The notes beneath the pieces are model-generated. The model saw only the letters and a program-made list of their open reading frames with translations. It was not told the DNA's origin and searched no databases. From Flammeovirgaceae bacterium (lineage in GTDB: Bacteria; Bacteroidota; Bacteroidia; Cytophagales; Cyclobacteriaceae): a stretch of 64,000 nucleotides of DNA. Of this stretch, positions 50,935 through 60,772 are shown in pieces. Where the stretch lies: the NCBI GenBank assembly GCA_020635915.1, contig JACJYU010000002.1:186001-250000 (forward strand), written 5' to 3'. Position 1 is the first letter of the stretch; each line of letters starts with the position of its first letter. A program made the position numbers and the translations under genes.

Positions 50935-53757
50935 ATGGCGGACTACAGCAAAGAGGAAATCAAAAAGATAGAAGAAAAGTGGCAGCAGAAATGGCGCGAT
51001 AACGAGGTCTACAAGGTCGATAACGACTCCTCAAAGCCCAAATACTATGCCTTGGACATGTTCCCCTACCCCTCCGGGGCCGGGCTGCACGTAGGGCACC
51101 CGCTGGGGTACATTGCCACCGACATCGTGGCCAGGTTCAAACGCATAAAAGGGTTCAACGTGCTCCACCCGATGGGCTACGATGCCTTTGGGCTGCCGGC
51201 AGAACAATATGCCATCGAGCATGGCGTGCACCCTGCCATTTCCACGGCAAAAAACATTGAAACCTTCAGGCGGCAACTGGACAGGATCGGCTTCTGTTTT
51301 GACTGGGACCGTGAGGTCAGGACCTGCGACCCCGCTTACTACAAGTGGACACAGTGGATTTTCCTTCAGTTGTTCGATAGCTGGTTCAACAGAAACCTGC
51401 AGAAGGCCGAGCGCATTGAACAACTCGTTGCCTGTTTTGACCAGGAGGGGAACAAGTCCCACCCCTTTCCCAACGCCCACTATCAATTGCCGTCAGGGCG
51501 AACAGGGTTCACTGCCGCGGACTGGAAATCGTTTGACGAAAAAACCAGGCAGGAAATACTTATGCAATACCGCCTGGCCTACCTGGCATACACCGATGTG
51601 AACTGGTGCGAGACCCTGGGCACCGTATTGGCCAATGACGAAGTGATCAATGGAGTGAGTTACAGGGGCGGGCACCCTGTGGTGAAAAGACAAATGCGGC
51701 AGTGGAGCCTGCGCATTACGGAATATGCCGAACGGTTGTTGAAGGGATTGAACGAAGTGGATTTTAGCGAATCCATGAAAGACATCCAGCGCAACTGGAT
51801 CGGGAGAAGTGAGGGGGCAAAAATTCATTTTGGCCTCACGCCCAAACCCTCTCCAAAGGAGAGGGGGACGGGGGGTGGGGTCCTCACCGTCTTCACCACC
51901 CGGCCTGACACCATCTTTGGGGTCGATTTTATGGTACTTGCTCCGGAACATGAGCTGGTAAAAAAAATAGCAACACCAGGGCACCAAGAAGACATTGAAA
52001 AATATTTGGAATATGTAGCAAGCAGATCAGAAGTGGATCGTATGGCCGAAGTGAAAAAGATTACCGGCTGTTTTACAGGGGCGTATGCCATCAATCCTTT
52101 CAACCAAAGACAAGTTCCTATTTGGATCAGTGAATATGTATTAGCAGGATACGGAACAGGTGCCATCATGGGCGTGCCGTGTGGTGACGACCGCGACCAC
52201 CGCTTCGCCAAACATTTTAACATACCCATCACCAATATTATCGGTGAGCATTACAATGGTGAGGAGGCCAACCCTACCTACGAGGCTACATTGACCAACT
52301 CGGCTTTTCTAAATGGCGTCAAAATGAAAGAGGCCATGAAAATGGTCATTGACCGGTTGGTGGAAATGGGCATTGGTGAAAGGCAGGTAAACTACAAGAT
52401 GCGCGATGCCGGATGGAGCCGTCAGCGGTACTGGGGGGAGCCTTTCCCTGTTGTGTTTAAGGATGACATGCCTTATGCCATGGACGAAAAGGACCTGCCT
52501 TTGGAGTTGCCTGACACCCATGATTTTAAGCCCTCCGGTTCGGGCGAAGGGCCGCTGGCCAACCTAAAAGACTGGATCAATATGGGCAACGGTGAAAAAA
52601 GGGATTCAAACACCATGCCCACCCATGCCGGTGCGGCCTGGTACTACCTTCGTTACATGGACCCGCACAACGAAAGGGAGTTTGCCTCAAAGGAAGCACT
52701 GGATTACTGGAACCAGGTGGACGTGTATGTAGGCGGCTCCGAGCATGCGGTGGCCCACCTTTTGTACTCCAGGCTTTGGACGAAAGTACTCCACGATTTA
52801 GGTTTCCTCAATTTTGACGAGCCTTTTAAAAAGCTGATCAACCAGGGCAAGATCACGGGCGATTCGAGGTTTGTGTATAGGGTGCGTGGCAAAAACCAGT
52901 TTGTGTCGCATGGGTTAAAGGACCAATACGAAACCGATGCCCTGCATGTTGACGTCAACATGGTCAATGGGCTGGAATTGGACGTGGAACAATTCAAAAA
53001 ATGGAAGCCGGATTTTAACAATGCGGGGTTTGTTCTGGAAGATGGAAAATACATCTGCGGGTCGGCCATTGAAAAAATGAGCAAGTCGTATTTCAATGTA
53101 ATCAACCCCGACCACATTATTGAAAACTACGGGGCTGACACCTTGCGCATGTACGAGATGTTCCTCGGCCCGTTGGAGCAATCCAAACCCTGGAACACGA
53201 GCGGGATTGACGGGGTATACAAATTCTTAAGGAAATTCTGGAACCTGGTGCACGATGCGGAAGGCAACATAAAGGTGAGCGATGCTGAACCGTCCAGGGA
53301 AGAACTCAAAATATTGCACAAAACGCTCAAGAAAATCGAACAGGATATCGAAAATTTCTCGTTTAACACTTCCGTTAGCGAATTCATGATCTGCACCAAT
53401 GAGCTGACCGCCCTGAAGTGCAACAAGCGCGCGGTGATCGGGCCGCTGGTGGTTGCCCTCTCCCCTTTTGCGCCCCATATTGCCGAAGAGCTGTGGGAAA
53501 AATTGGGGAATCCCGATACCGTTTTCAATGCCACTTACCACCCGGTGGAGGAAAAATATTTGATCGAAAGTTCTTTTGAGTACCCCATTTCCATCAATGG
53601 CAAAGTAAGGGCCAAAATGAACATGGCCTTGGACATGCCTAAGGAGGACATTCAGAAGCAGGTGCTGGCTTCAGAAGCGGTACTGAAATGGACAGAGGGA
53701 AAAGTGCCCAAAAAAGTCATTATTGTTCCCGGTAAAATCGTTAACGTTGTGTTGTAA
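50935..53757 (+). CDS. leuS: Leucyl-tRNA synthetase with inserted palindromic repeat
   Basis: The 940-aa class-I enzyme has the HIGH motif PSGAGLHVGHPLGY near 45, a CP1 editing domain, and KMSKSYFNV near 712. It charges tRNA-Leu. Residues ~301-316 (GLTPKPSPKERGTGGGV) replace a short loop before the conserved TVFTTRPDT editing motif. They are encoded by 51835-51887, where CCCTCTCC-AAA-GGAGAGGG forms a perfect palindrome. The reading frame is kept. A patch of lower G/C (51955-52160) also stands out. The gene is otherwise complete. Location in the solvent-exposed part of the editing domain probably tolerates the insertion. Confidence 0.96.
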   Translation: MADYSKEEIKKIEEKWQQKWRDNEVYKVDNDSSKPKYYALDMFPYPSGAGLHVGHPLGYIATDIVARFKRIKGFNVLHPMGYDAFGLPAEQYAIEHGVHPAISTAKNIETFRRQLDRIGFCFDWDREVRTCDPAYYKWTQWIFLQLFDSWFNRNLQKAERIEQLVACFDQEGNKSHPFPNAHYQLPSGRTGFTAADWKSFDEKTRQEILMQYRLAYLAYTDVNWCETLGTVLANDEVINGVSYRGGHPVVKRQMRQWSLRITEYAERLLKGLNEVDFSESMKDIQRNWIGRSEGAKIHFGLTPKPSPKERGTGGGVLTVFTTRPDTIFGVDFMVLAPEHELVKKIATPGHQEDIEKYLEYVASRSEVDRMAEVKKITGCFTGAYAINPFNQRQVPIWISEYVLAGYGTGAIMGVPCGDDRDHRFAKHFNIPITNIIGEHYNGEEANPTYEATLTNSAFLNGVKMKEAMKMVIDRLVEMGIGERQVNYKMRDAGWSRQRYWGEPFPVVFKDDMPYAMDEKDLPLELPDTHDFKPSGSGEGPLANLKDWINMGNGEKRDSNTMPTHAGAAWYYLRYMDPHNEREFASKEALDYWNQVDVYVGGSEHAVAHLLYSRLWTKVLHDLGFLNFDEPFKKLINQGKITGDSRFVYRVRGKNQFVSHGLKDQYETDALHVDVNMVNGLELDVEQFKKWKPDFNNAGFVLEDGKYICGSAIEKMSKSYFNVINPDHIIENYGADTLRMYEMFLGPLEQSKPWNTSGIDGVYKFLRKFWNLVHDAEGNIKVSDAEPSREELKILHKTLKKIEQDIENFSFNTSVSEFMICTNELTALKCNKRAVIGPLVVALSPFAPHIAEELWEKLGNPDTVFNATYHPVEEKYLIESSFEYPISINGKVRAKMNMALDMPKEDIQKQVLASEAVLKWTEGKVPKKVIIVPGKIVNVVL
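51835..51887 (+). repeat. Palindromic repeat element inside leuS coding sequence
   Basis: A perfect 8-bp-arm palindrome (51847-51865) is flanked by partly complementary GGCCTCACGCCC and GGTGGGGTCCTCACC. This looks like a mobile palindromic element of the kind dispersed through Bacteroidota genomes, here inserted in frame (16-17 codons). Whether copies exist elsewhere in this genome is not visible in the window. Confidence 0.65.
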
Positions 53758-53867
53758 ATTGCAACAAGGCTTTCTGAACATGAAACCGCCATTAAATGCT
53801 TCGCGCCCCAACAGTGTGTCAATACCCGGTGATTCCACATGCCCATTTTAGAGACAATTACCAATAA

Positions 53868-54869
53868 ATGAAATATTCCAAAATAGTTGGCCTGGGGCAT
53901 TATGTACCAGATACCGTTATCTCCAATGAGTATTTGTCGAATGTAATGGACACTACCGATGAGTGGATCACGGAGCGCACGGGCATAAAGCAGCGCAGGT
54001 GGATAGATCCCTCCACTGACACGGTGGCCAATATGTCGGCCAAGGCAAGCCGCATGGCGCTGGACCGGGCCGGCCTCAAAGAAACGGATATAGATTTCAT
54101 TGTGTTTGCCACCATTACCCCCGATTATTTTTTCCCAGGCTCGGGGGTGCTGCTCCAGCGGGAATTGGGGCTTGACGGCAAAATTGGGGCGATAGACATA
54201 CGCAATGCCTGCTCGGGCTTTATCTATGGCCTGTCCGTGGCCGACCAGTTTATCAAAACGGGAATGTACCAAACCATCCTGGTGGTGGGCGCTGAAATCC
54301 AATCCACGGCCCTGGACATTACCACACGGGGAAGGAACACGGCCGTGATTTTTGGTGATGGTGCCGGTGCGGCCATCCTGCAAGCCGCAGGCCAGCCCGG
54401 TATCCTTTCCACCCACCTCCACTCTGATGGGAATTTTGCCGAAGAACTTTATGTAAAAGACCCGGGAAGCAGCAGGCCCCATGCCGAACGGCAACCGGAA
54501 CAAATATTGGACACCAGTTCATATAAAGTGGTAATGAACGGAAGCCAGGTATTCAAGCATGCCGTGGTGCGCTTTGCGGAGGTAATCAATGAAGCCCTGA
54601 AGGCAAACAACATGCAGAAGGAAGACATTGGCCTGCTGGTGCCGCACCAGGCCAACCTGCGCATCAGCCAGTTCATCCAACAGAAAATGGGGCTGCCTGA
54701 TGAAAAGGTGTACAACAACATCATGCGTTATGGAAACACCACTGCCGCATCCATTCCCATTGCCATGAGCGAAGCATGGGCTGAAGGGAAAATGAAGGAA
54801 AACGATATTATTTGCCTTGCCGCATTTGGCAGCGGGTTCACCTGGGCATCGGCTTTAATCAAATGGTAA
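53868..54869 (+). CDS. fabH: 3-Oxoacyl-ACP synthase III (FabH)
   Basis: The 333-aa KAS III protein has catalytic Cys115 in AIDIRNACSGFIYG, His in VPHQANLRI, and Asn in RYGNTTAASIPIAM, giving the Cys-His-Asn triad. It condenses acetyl-CoA with malonyl-ACP to start fatty-acid synthesis. The length is normal. It is followed 16 bp later by a short unknown gene and then a RidA-type gene on the same strand. Neither fabD nor plsX is adjacent. Confidence 0.95.
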   Translation: MKYSKIVGLGHYVPDTVISNEYLSNVMDTTDEWITERTGIKQRRWIDPSTDTVANMSAKASRMALDRAGLKETDIDFIVFATITPDYFFPGSGVLLQRELGLDGKIGAIDIRNACSGFIYGLSVADQFIKTGMYQTILVVGAEIQSTALDITTRGRNTAVIFGDGAGAAILQAAGQPGILSTHLHSDGNFAEELYVKDPGSSRPHAERQPEQILDTSSYKVVMNGSQVFKHAVVRFAEVINEALKANNMQKEDIGLLVPHQANLRISQFIQQKMGLPDEKVYNNIMRYGNTTAASIPIAMSEAWAEGKMKENDIICLAAFGSGFTWASALIKW

Positions 54870-54885
54870 ACACATCCCATCCATC

Positions 54886-55110
54886 ATGAAAACGACTACC
54901 TATAACCCCAGTCCGCTTGAAGTAGATATGGCCAATGCCTTGCTCATACTGCAAGGCGAAATAGAAAAGCACCTGCTGGACAACAAGATTGTCCATGCGG
55001 AGACCGATCTAAAAAAAGACAACCCGGCCATAAGGTTTAACCTGCTGGACAAAGATGGCGACCCGCATGAATTGGTGGTAAGGATAGTGCAAATCCCCGA
55101 TAAACAATAA
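54886..55110 (+). CDS. Conserved small protein of unknown function
   Basis: The 74-aa protein starts MKTTTYNPSPLEVDMANALL and continues with a helix, then LDNKIVHAETDLKKDNPAIR and a C-terminal HELVVRIVQIPDK strand. The layout, alpha then beta sheet, suggests a small globular domain, but no family is recognised. It has coding-like codon use and sits 16 bp behind fabH, so it is probably translated from the same transcript. Confidence 0.65.
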   Translation: MKTTTYNPSPLEVDMANALLILQGEIEKHLLDNKIVHAETDLKKDNPAIRFNLLDKDGDPHELVVRIVQIPDKQ

Positions 55111-55140
55111 TACTTTGCTGTAGTACCTGTATATAACGCT

Positions 55141-55602
55141 ATGACCCCTGAACAAAATTTTGAAAAATTAGGACTTACCCTCCCGCCCTCGCCCGACCCT
55201 TTGGGCGTATATAAACTCCTGCTGGTTGACGAAAAACATGCGTACGTTTCGGGGCATGGCACGTTAAAGGAAGATGGGACCTGGATTGTGGGAAAGGTGG
55301 ACGAAGACATTGATGCGGAGACGGCCAAACTGGCGGCCCGGCAAGTGGGCCTGGCCATTCTGGCCACATTAAAAAAATACCTGGGGAGCCTGGACCACGT
55401 AGAGAGGGTGATAAAAGTGCTTGGCATGGTGAACTGCGCGCCAAGGTTTACACGTCACCCCTTTGTGATCAACGGGTGCAGCGAACTTTTTGCCCAGGTT
55501 TGGGGACCTGACAATGGCGTGGGCGTGCGCAGCGCAGTGGGGGTAAGCTCCCTGCCCGAAGGCATTCCCGTTGAGATCGAAGCCCTTTTCAAACTGAAAT
55601 AG
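55141..55602 (+). CDS. RidA/YjgF-like protein
   Basis: The 153-aa protein has a long-form RidA (YjgF/YER057c) fold: LPPSPDPLGVYKLLLV, a YVSGHGTLKEDG strand, helix TAKLAARQVGLAILATLKKY and C-terminal GVGVRSAVGVSSLPEGIPVE with conserved Arg. RidA enzymes deaminate reactive enamine/imine intermediates. This longer subgroup has a less certain activity because the typical IRxxC/E residues are not all clear. It is part of the fabH block, 30 bp after the small gene. Confidence 0.82.
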   Translation: MTPEQNFEKLGLTLPPSPDPLGVYKLLLVDEKHAYVSGHGTLKEDGTWIVGKVDEDIDAETAKLAARQVGLAILATLKKYLGSLDHVERVIKVLGMVNCAPRFTRHPFVINGCSELFAQVWGPDNGVGVRSAVGVSSLPEGIPVEIEALFKLK

Positions 55603-55743
55603 TCCTGATTGCCCCATACTATTTTATAGGTTTCCCGTTATTAACCAATAAACCCAAAAGCCCTGGCGTTCCTGTCCTGGTGAAATTGACGCGGGGGCTG
55701 TCACAAAAAAAGGGCATCGCTATTTTCAAACGCGGGTTTTAGG

Positions 55744-55751
55744 TAAATTTG
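55744..55751 (+). promoter_or_regulatory. Candidate -7 box next to S41 protease start
   Basis: TAAATTTG fits TAnnTTTG, 6 bp before the ATG at 55758. If used, the transcript would be nearly leaderless. No -33 TTG is evident. Confidence 0.33.
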
Positions 55752-55757
55752 AATAAC

Positions 55758-57404
55758 ATGAGGAAGGTATTGATCGTGTGCGTAATGGTTGTGTCTGGGG
55801 TATTTGCCCTCTCGTTCGCACCGCCTGCGGACCGCTACTTCGAGATCGCCAAAAACCTGGACATTTTCGCCTCCCTGTTCAAAGAAGTCAACGCCCTGTA
55901 CGTGGACGAGGTGAACCCCAACAAGCTCATCCGTACCGGCATTGACGCCATGCTTGTTTCCCTGGACCCCTACACCAATTTTATTGCCGAAGACGAGGTG
56001 GAAACCTACCGCACGATGAACACCGGGCAATATGGGGGCATCGGGGCGGCCACACGGGTAATAGGAAACCGTACCCTGGTGACCATGATCTACGAAGGCT
56101 ACCCTGCACAAAAGAACGGACTGAAGGTTGGCGATGAAGTGGTGAAGATGGACGAAGTGGAACTGGCCAAGTTGTCCATTGAGGAGGCCAACCAACTGAT
56201 GCGCGGGCAAGTGGGCACCACGGTAAGACTGACGGTAAAAAGGGTGGGCGTGCCCGGGCTGATCGATTTGGAGTTCAAAAGGGAAAAAATAAAAGTGGGC
56301 AACGTGCCCTATTACGGTATCGTAGGCGCCCATTCGGGCTACATTAAACTATCGGATTTTACGCCCGATGCCGGCAAGGAGGTAAAAAACGCAGTGGTCA
56401 GTTTGAAAGAACAAGGTGCAAAGAACATCATATTGGATTTGCGGGACAATCCGGGCGGGCTCCTGTTCGAAGCGGTCAATATCTGCAACATCTTCATCCC
56501 CAAAGGAAAGAAAGTGGTGACCACCAAAGGCAAAGTACAAAACAGCAATGTCACATACGAAACCCTTAACAACCCGGTTGACCTGGACATTCCGGTGGCC
56601 GTGCTCATTAACCGGGGCAGTGCCTCCGCATCCGAAATCGTTGCCGGCACCTTGCAGGACTATGACAGGGCCGTGATTATTGGGGAAAAATCTTTTGGCA
56701 AGGGGCTCGTCCAGATCCCCAGGCAATTGTCGTACAATTCGCAGGTGAAAATCACCACGGCAAAATACTACACCCCGACAGGCCGATGTATCCAGGTGCT
56801 GGATTATTCACATCGAAGGGAGGATGGCAGCGTGGGCGCCATTCCCGATTCGCTCAAACAGCAATTCAAAACCACCAACGGAAGGATAGTGTATGATGGC
56901 GGGGGCATTGACCCGGATATCGCAGTGAATGGCGAAGAAGTTTCTTCACTGACCAAAATGCTTTATGCCAACGGTTTCATTTTTGATTATGCCACCTTGT
57001 ATGCCTCCCAGCACCCTTCCATTGCCCCGGCCCGTGAGTTCACATTGACGGACAAGGAATACGATGGGTTCGTCACCTGGTTGAAAGCCAAGCCCTACAA
57101 CTATCGTTCGCCCGTGGAGGTCGAACTTAGCGCCTTTACGGAGCAAGCCAAAAAAGAGCGGTACTACGATGAACTGGCCCCCCAAATTGAACAAGTGGCC
57201 GAAATCATAAAGGAAAGCCGGAAAAAAGGCCTCTACACCTTCAAAGACCAAATCAGGATGCTGCTGGAACAGGACATCGCCTCTGTTTACTACCTGGAAA
57301 AGGGCGTGACGGAGGTTGGGTTTAAAAACGATGCCGACATCAAAAAATCAATGGAAGTGCTCAATGCCCCGGAGGATTACAAAAGGATATTGAACCTCCC
57401 ATAA
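55758..57404 (+). CDS. S41-family C-terminal processing protease (CtpA-like)
   Basis: The 548-aa protein has a signal peptide (MRKVLIVCVMVVSGVFALSF), a short helical part, a PDZ domain (about 85-165; GIGAATRVIGNRTLVTMIYE, VGDEVVKMDEVEL), then the S41 core with YIKLSDFTP, GGLLFEAVNI, RGSASASEIVAGTL (catalytic Ser near 293) and GEKSFGKGLVQ (Lys). A Ser/Lys dyad cleaves C-termini of periplasmic or membrane proteins. ATG 55758 was taken instead of a TTG at 55749. Confidence 0.94.
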   Translation: MRKVLIVCVMVVSGVFALSFAPPADRYFEIAKNLDIFASLFKEVNALYVDEVNPNKLIRTGIDAMLVSLDPYTNFIAEDEVETYRTMNTGQYGGIGAATRVIGNRTLVTMIYEGYPAQKNGLKVGDEVVKMDEVELAKLSIEEANQLMRGQVGTTVRLTVKRVGVPGLIDLEFKREKIKVGNVPYYGIVGAHSGYIKLSDFTPDAGKEVKNAVVSLKEQGAKNIILDLRDNPGGLLFEAVNICNIFIPKGKKVVTTKGKVQNSNVTYETLNNPVDLDIPVAVLINRGSASASEIVAGTLQDYDRAVIIGEKSFGKGLVQIPRQLSYNSQVKITTAKYYTPTGRCIQVLDYSHRREDGSVGAIPDSLKQQFKTTNGRIVYDGGGIDPDIAVNGEEVSSLTKMLYANGFIFDYATLYASQHPSIAPAREFTLTDKEYDGFVTWLKAKPYNYRSPVEVELSAFTEQAKKERYYDELAPQIEQVAEIIKESRKKGLYTFKDQIRMLLEQDIASVYYLEKGVTEVGFKNDADIKKSMEVLNAPEDYKRILNLP

Positions 57405-57487
57405 TGCCAAAGGCGATGCCATCCTGCGACAGGAAGTGCCCCTTACAGGATGGCTTCCAAACCTTTTTCAACAATAGGGTTTTTCAA

Positions 57488-59650
57488 TCAACGTAAAAAC
57501 AACAGTTCCCGGTATTTCACCAGAGGCCAGTCTTTGTCATCGACCAGGAGCTCCAGTTTGTCCACTGCCCTTCTTAGCTTGCTAAAGTATTTTTCCTTGA
57601 TATCGTCACAATAGGCCAGCGCCCTCTTATCGGTATCCACAATCTTGTTTACCCGCCTTCTTTCATCCGTCATTTTGGTGGCATTTTCCTTGATCATATC
57701 AATGTAGGAACTGATTTCCTTAATGGTGGCAACCACCGCGGAGTTGTCTATCCCCAGGTCTTTCAGCCCGTTGGCATTGGTGATCAATTTATTTTGATAG
57801 GAAATGGCCGTGGGCACAATGTGGTTGAGGGCCAAGTCGCACATCACTCGCGCCTCTATTTGCACTTTCTTGATATACGCCTCGAGCTTGATCTCGTTCC
57901 TGGCTTCAATTTCCTTTTTGTTGAACACATTATGGCGCTCAAACAAGTCGATCGACTTTTTTGACAGGTAGGTCCCGATGGCACGGGGCATGTCCTTGAT
58001 GTTGTTCAACCCCCTTTTTGCGGCTTCCTGCACCCACCCCTCACTGTACCCATCGCCCTCAAACCGTATTACTTTCGATTCTTTTATGTATTTTCTCAAT
58101 ACGCTTACAATTGCGAGCCTTTTCTCCGTTCCTTTTTCCATTTCCCTGGTCACAGCACTATGGAAATCCAGGAGCTGGTCGGCCATGATGAGGTTGAGGA
58201 CGGTCATGGGCGTGGCACTATTGTCGCTTGCGCCCACCGCGCGAAACTCAAACTTGTTGCCTGTAAAAGCGAAAGGGGAGGTACGGTTCCGGTCCGTTGC
58301 GTCCAGGATGATCTCTGGGATCTGGTCGATCCCCAGCTTCATGTACATATTGTCGCCTTTCTGGATTTTAACGTTCCCGTTTTTCTCCAACTCGTCCAGC
58401 ACATCGGTCATTTGTTTTCCTATAAATGCCGACATGATGGCCGGGGGCGCTTCATTGGCGCCTAGCCGGAAATCATTTCCTGCTGATGCAATGCTGGCCC
58501 GCACAAGGTCTGCATGTTCATGGAAAGCCTTAATGGCCGTCACAAAGAAGGTCAAAAACATAAGGTTGTCCTTGGCGCTGCTGGCGGGGGCAAAAAGGTT
58601 CACCCCGGTGTTGGTTATCAGCGACCAGTTGTTGTGCTTTCCGCTGCCGTTCAATCCGGCAAAGGGCTTCTCATGGAAGAGCACCTTGAGGTTATGCCTC
58701 TCGGACACACGGTTCATCACGTCCATCAACAATTGGTTGTGGTCGTTGGCCGCGTTGACCTCCTCAAATAAGGGCGCCACTTCAAATTGGCTGGGGGCCA
58801 CCTCGTTGTGCCGGGTACGCAAGGGAATTCCCAATTTCCAGCATTCGGTCTCAAAATCCTTCATGAATTTGTACACCCGGGTGGGGATGGCGCCAAAGTA
58901 GTGGTCGTCCAACTGCTGCCCCCTGGCCGGGGCATGGCCAAATACGCTCCGCCCCGTCATCACAAGGTCGGGCCGGGCCATGTAGAGTGCCCTGTCCACC
59001 ACAAAATATTCCTGCTCGCACCCCAGCGATGCCACCACATGGGTCACCTCCTTGTCAAAGAACTGGCAAACGGAAACAGCCGCCTGGTCCACGGCCTTCA
59101 ACGCCTTCAAAAGTGGTGACTTGGTGTCCAGGGTCTCCCCTGTGTAGGAAACAAACACGGTGGGTATACAGAGGGTCTTGCCATATATAAACATGTCGGA
59201 GGTAGGGTCCCAGGCCGTATAACCACGGGCCTCAAAAGTGCTCCTTATCCCACCACTGGGAAAGGAAGATGCGTCCGGCTCCTGCTGCACCAGCTCGCTG
59301 CCCTTAAATTTTTCTATTCCTGAAATAGGGTCGAAGAAGGAGTCATGCTTCTCGGCAGTGCCCCCGGTCAGTGGCTGAAACCAGTGCGTAAAGTGGGTTG
59401 CGCCCTTGCCCATGGCCCAGCTCTTGGCGGCAGAGGCCACCGCATCGGCCGTGTCGGCATCTATCTTTTCATGGTTTTTGATGGCCTCGGTCACCCTTTT
59501 GTAAACCGCGGGGGCCAGGGAGCCAAGCATTTGCTTCATTCCGAACGAGTCTTCCCCAAAAAACTCGGATACCCTGGCGGAGGGTACCTCTACCGATACC
59601 TTTGTCCTTTTGCTCAGGGTGTTCAAGGCTTTTAAACGTAAATTTGCCAT
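57488..59650 (-). CDS. glnN: Glutamine synthetase type III
   Basis: The 720-aa protein has length and motifs of GSIII: THWFQPLTGGTAEKHDSFFD, NEVAPSQFEVAPLFE, HEKPFAGLNGSGKHNNWSL, and a long C-terminal helical extension (about 560-720). It makes glutamine from glutamate, ammonia and ATP. Many Bacteroidota rely on it. ATG 59650 was chosen over 59725 because it begins the family-typical MANLRLKALN. It converges with the S41 protease gene. Confidence 0.95.
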   Translation of the reverse strand: MANLRLKALNTLSKRTKVSVEVPSARVSEFFGEDSFGMKQMLGSLAPAVYKRVTEAIKNHEKIDADTADAVASAAKSWAMGKGATHFTHWFQPLTGGTAEKHDSFFDPISGIEKFKGSELVQQEPDASSFPSGGIRSTFEARGYTAWDPTSDMFIYGKTLCIPTVFVSYTGETLDTKSPLLKALKAVDQAAVSVCQFFDKEVTHVVASLGCEQEYFVVDRALYMARPDLVMTGRSVFGHAPARGQQLDDHYFGAIPTRVYKFMKDFETECWKLGIPLRTRHNEVAPSQFEVAPLFEEVNAANDHNQLLMDVMNRVSERHNLKVLFHEKPFAGLNGSGKHNNWSLITNTGVNLFAPASSAKDNLMFLTFFVTAIKAFHEHADLVRASIASAGNDFRLGANEAPPAIMSAFIGKQMTDVLDELEKNGNVKIQKGDNMYMKLGIDQIPEIILDATDRNRTSPFAFTGNKFEFRAVGASDNSATPMTVLNLIMADQLLDFHSAVTREMEKGTEKRLAIVSVLRKYIKESKVIRFEGDGYSEGWVQEAAKRGLNNIKDMPRAIGTYLSKKSIDLFERHNVFNKKEIEARNEIKLEAYIKKVQIEARVMCDLALNHIVPTAISYQNKLITNANGLKDLGIDNSAVVATIKEISSYIDMIKENATKMTDERRRVNKIVDTDKRALAYCDDIKEKYFSKLRRAVDKLELLVDDKDWPLVKYRELLFLR

Positions 59651-59918
59651 ATAGTGGTTGTTTTTTAACGTGGATTTTGGCAAATGTATGCTGTTTTTGG
59701 AAATACAGGGTAAAATTATACCCACTTTATGAAAAATAATAAAAGATACAGGGAGATGTGGTTAAAATTCAAGGCGTAAAAAAATGCAGGCTTCTTCCCA
59801 AACCCTAAAGTAAATACTTAACCTTGTAGGGGTAAAGGGCTATCCTGGTGTCAATAAAATTGTGCCATATTGGAACCAACCGATAGGAAATACGTTAGTT
59901 CACTCAAATCCAGGGACG

Positions 59919-60095
59919 ATGATCAATTTCATTAATAAAAGCCCCAAATGGGAAAAAATGACAAAATCAGGTTCCGCCTACCTGCATAGTTTTGGCCGGG
60001 CGGTCTCCAATTTTGAAGAAAACATCAGGGAAGAGCGCCAATCGAGGGGCGAACCCAAAGAAGGCAAGCACACCAGGCCCCACCACCCATTCTAA
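59919..60095 (+). CDS. Possible 58-aa hypothetical protein
   Basis: MINFINKSPKWEKMTKSGSA is followed by YLHSFGRAVSNFEENIREER and a basic tail (EPKEGKHTRPHHPF). No domain is recognised. It is weakly supported by codon-like composition and overlaps the GIN-domain gene's stop by 4 bp tail to tail. A longer start at 59862 is less likely. Confidence 0.4.
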   Translation: MINFINKSPKWEKMTKSGSAYLHSFGRAVSNFEENIREERQSRGEPKEGKHTRPHHPF

Positions 60096-60772
60096 TTCGA
60101 CTTTTTTACCGTGCCCCCGCTACTGGAGTCGGTATTGGTCTTCATAGGGTTACCCCTATAGCGGACATCCCCGCCACTGGAGGCCCTGGCATCCAGTGCT
60201 TTGGTGGCGGTCACTTTCACCGAACCCGCACTGTTGGCCCGCGCCCTCACCGATTCGCTCTCAAGCCTGTAGGCATCAATATCCCCCGCACTGCTGGCGT
60301 CAGCCACCAACGCCCCTGCCCTGCCTTCGAGCACGATGTCCCCGGCACTGGAAACTTCGGCCGTCACTTCCTTTGCCTCCAGGTTTACCTCCACGGAGGC
60401 GGCACTGCTCACACTGATATCAATGTTCGAGGCCTTAATGGCCCCCTCGGAAAAAACATTTGAGGCCGAACTCGCTGCAATTTTATCCAACGCCACATAG
60501 GTGACATAAACCTTCACGTCCACCCTCCGGTGGTTGCCACTGGCCATGTGCACCTTGAGGTAGGAACCTGAAACTTCGGTGATCACATCAGACAATGAAG
60601 CGCCCGTCACTTCAACCCTTACGCTCTCCTTGTCCCCTTTCTTCAAGTAAACATCCACCGCCTCTGCGGACTTGATGCCACTGAAGGGGCCCACGGGCCT
60701 CACTTCACTGTTTTGTGCCCACACCGAATGTGCCAGCACAAGTAAAAATACAACCCATACTATCCTTCTCAT
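60092..60772 (-). CDS. GIN-domain (DUF2807) beta-helix protein with head domain
   Basis: The 226-aa protein has a signal peptide (MRRIVWVVFLLVLAHSVWA). A repeat-rich beta-helix-like part then carries serial S/A-rich turns (KIAASSASNVFS, ISVSSAASVEVN, AEVSSAGDIVLEG, VADASSAGDIDAYRL, ARANSAGSVKV), as in the DUF2807/GIN fold. Function is unknown; it is found mostly in secreted Bacteroidota proteins. ATG 60772 provides the signal. Confidence 0.86.
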   Translation of the reverse strand: MRRIVWVVFLLVLAHSVWAQNSEVRPVGPFSGIKSAEAVDVYLKKGDKESVRVEVTGASLSDVITEVSGSYLKVHMASGNHRRVDVKVYVTYVALDKIAASSASNVFSEGAIKASNIDISVSSAASVEVNLEAKEVTAEVSSAGDIVLEGRAGALVADASSAGDIDAYRLESESVRARANSAGSVKVTATKALDARASSGGDVRYRGNPMKTNTDSSSGGTVKKSN

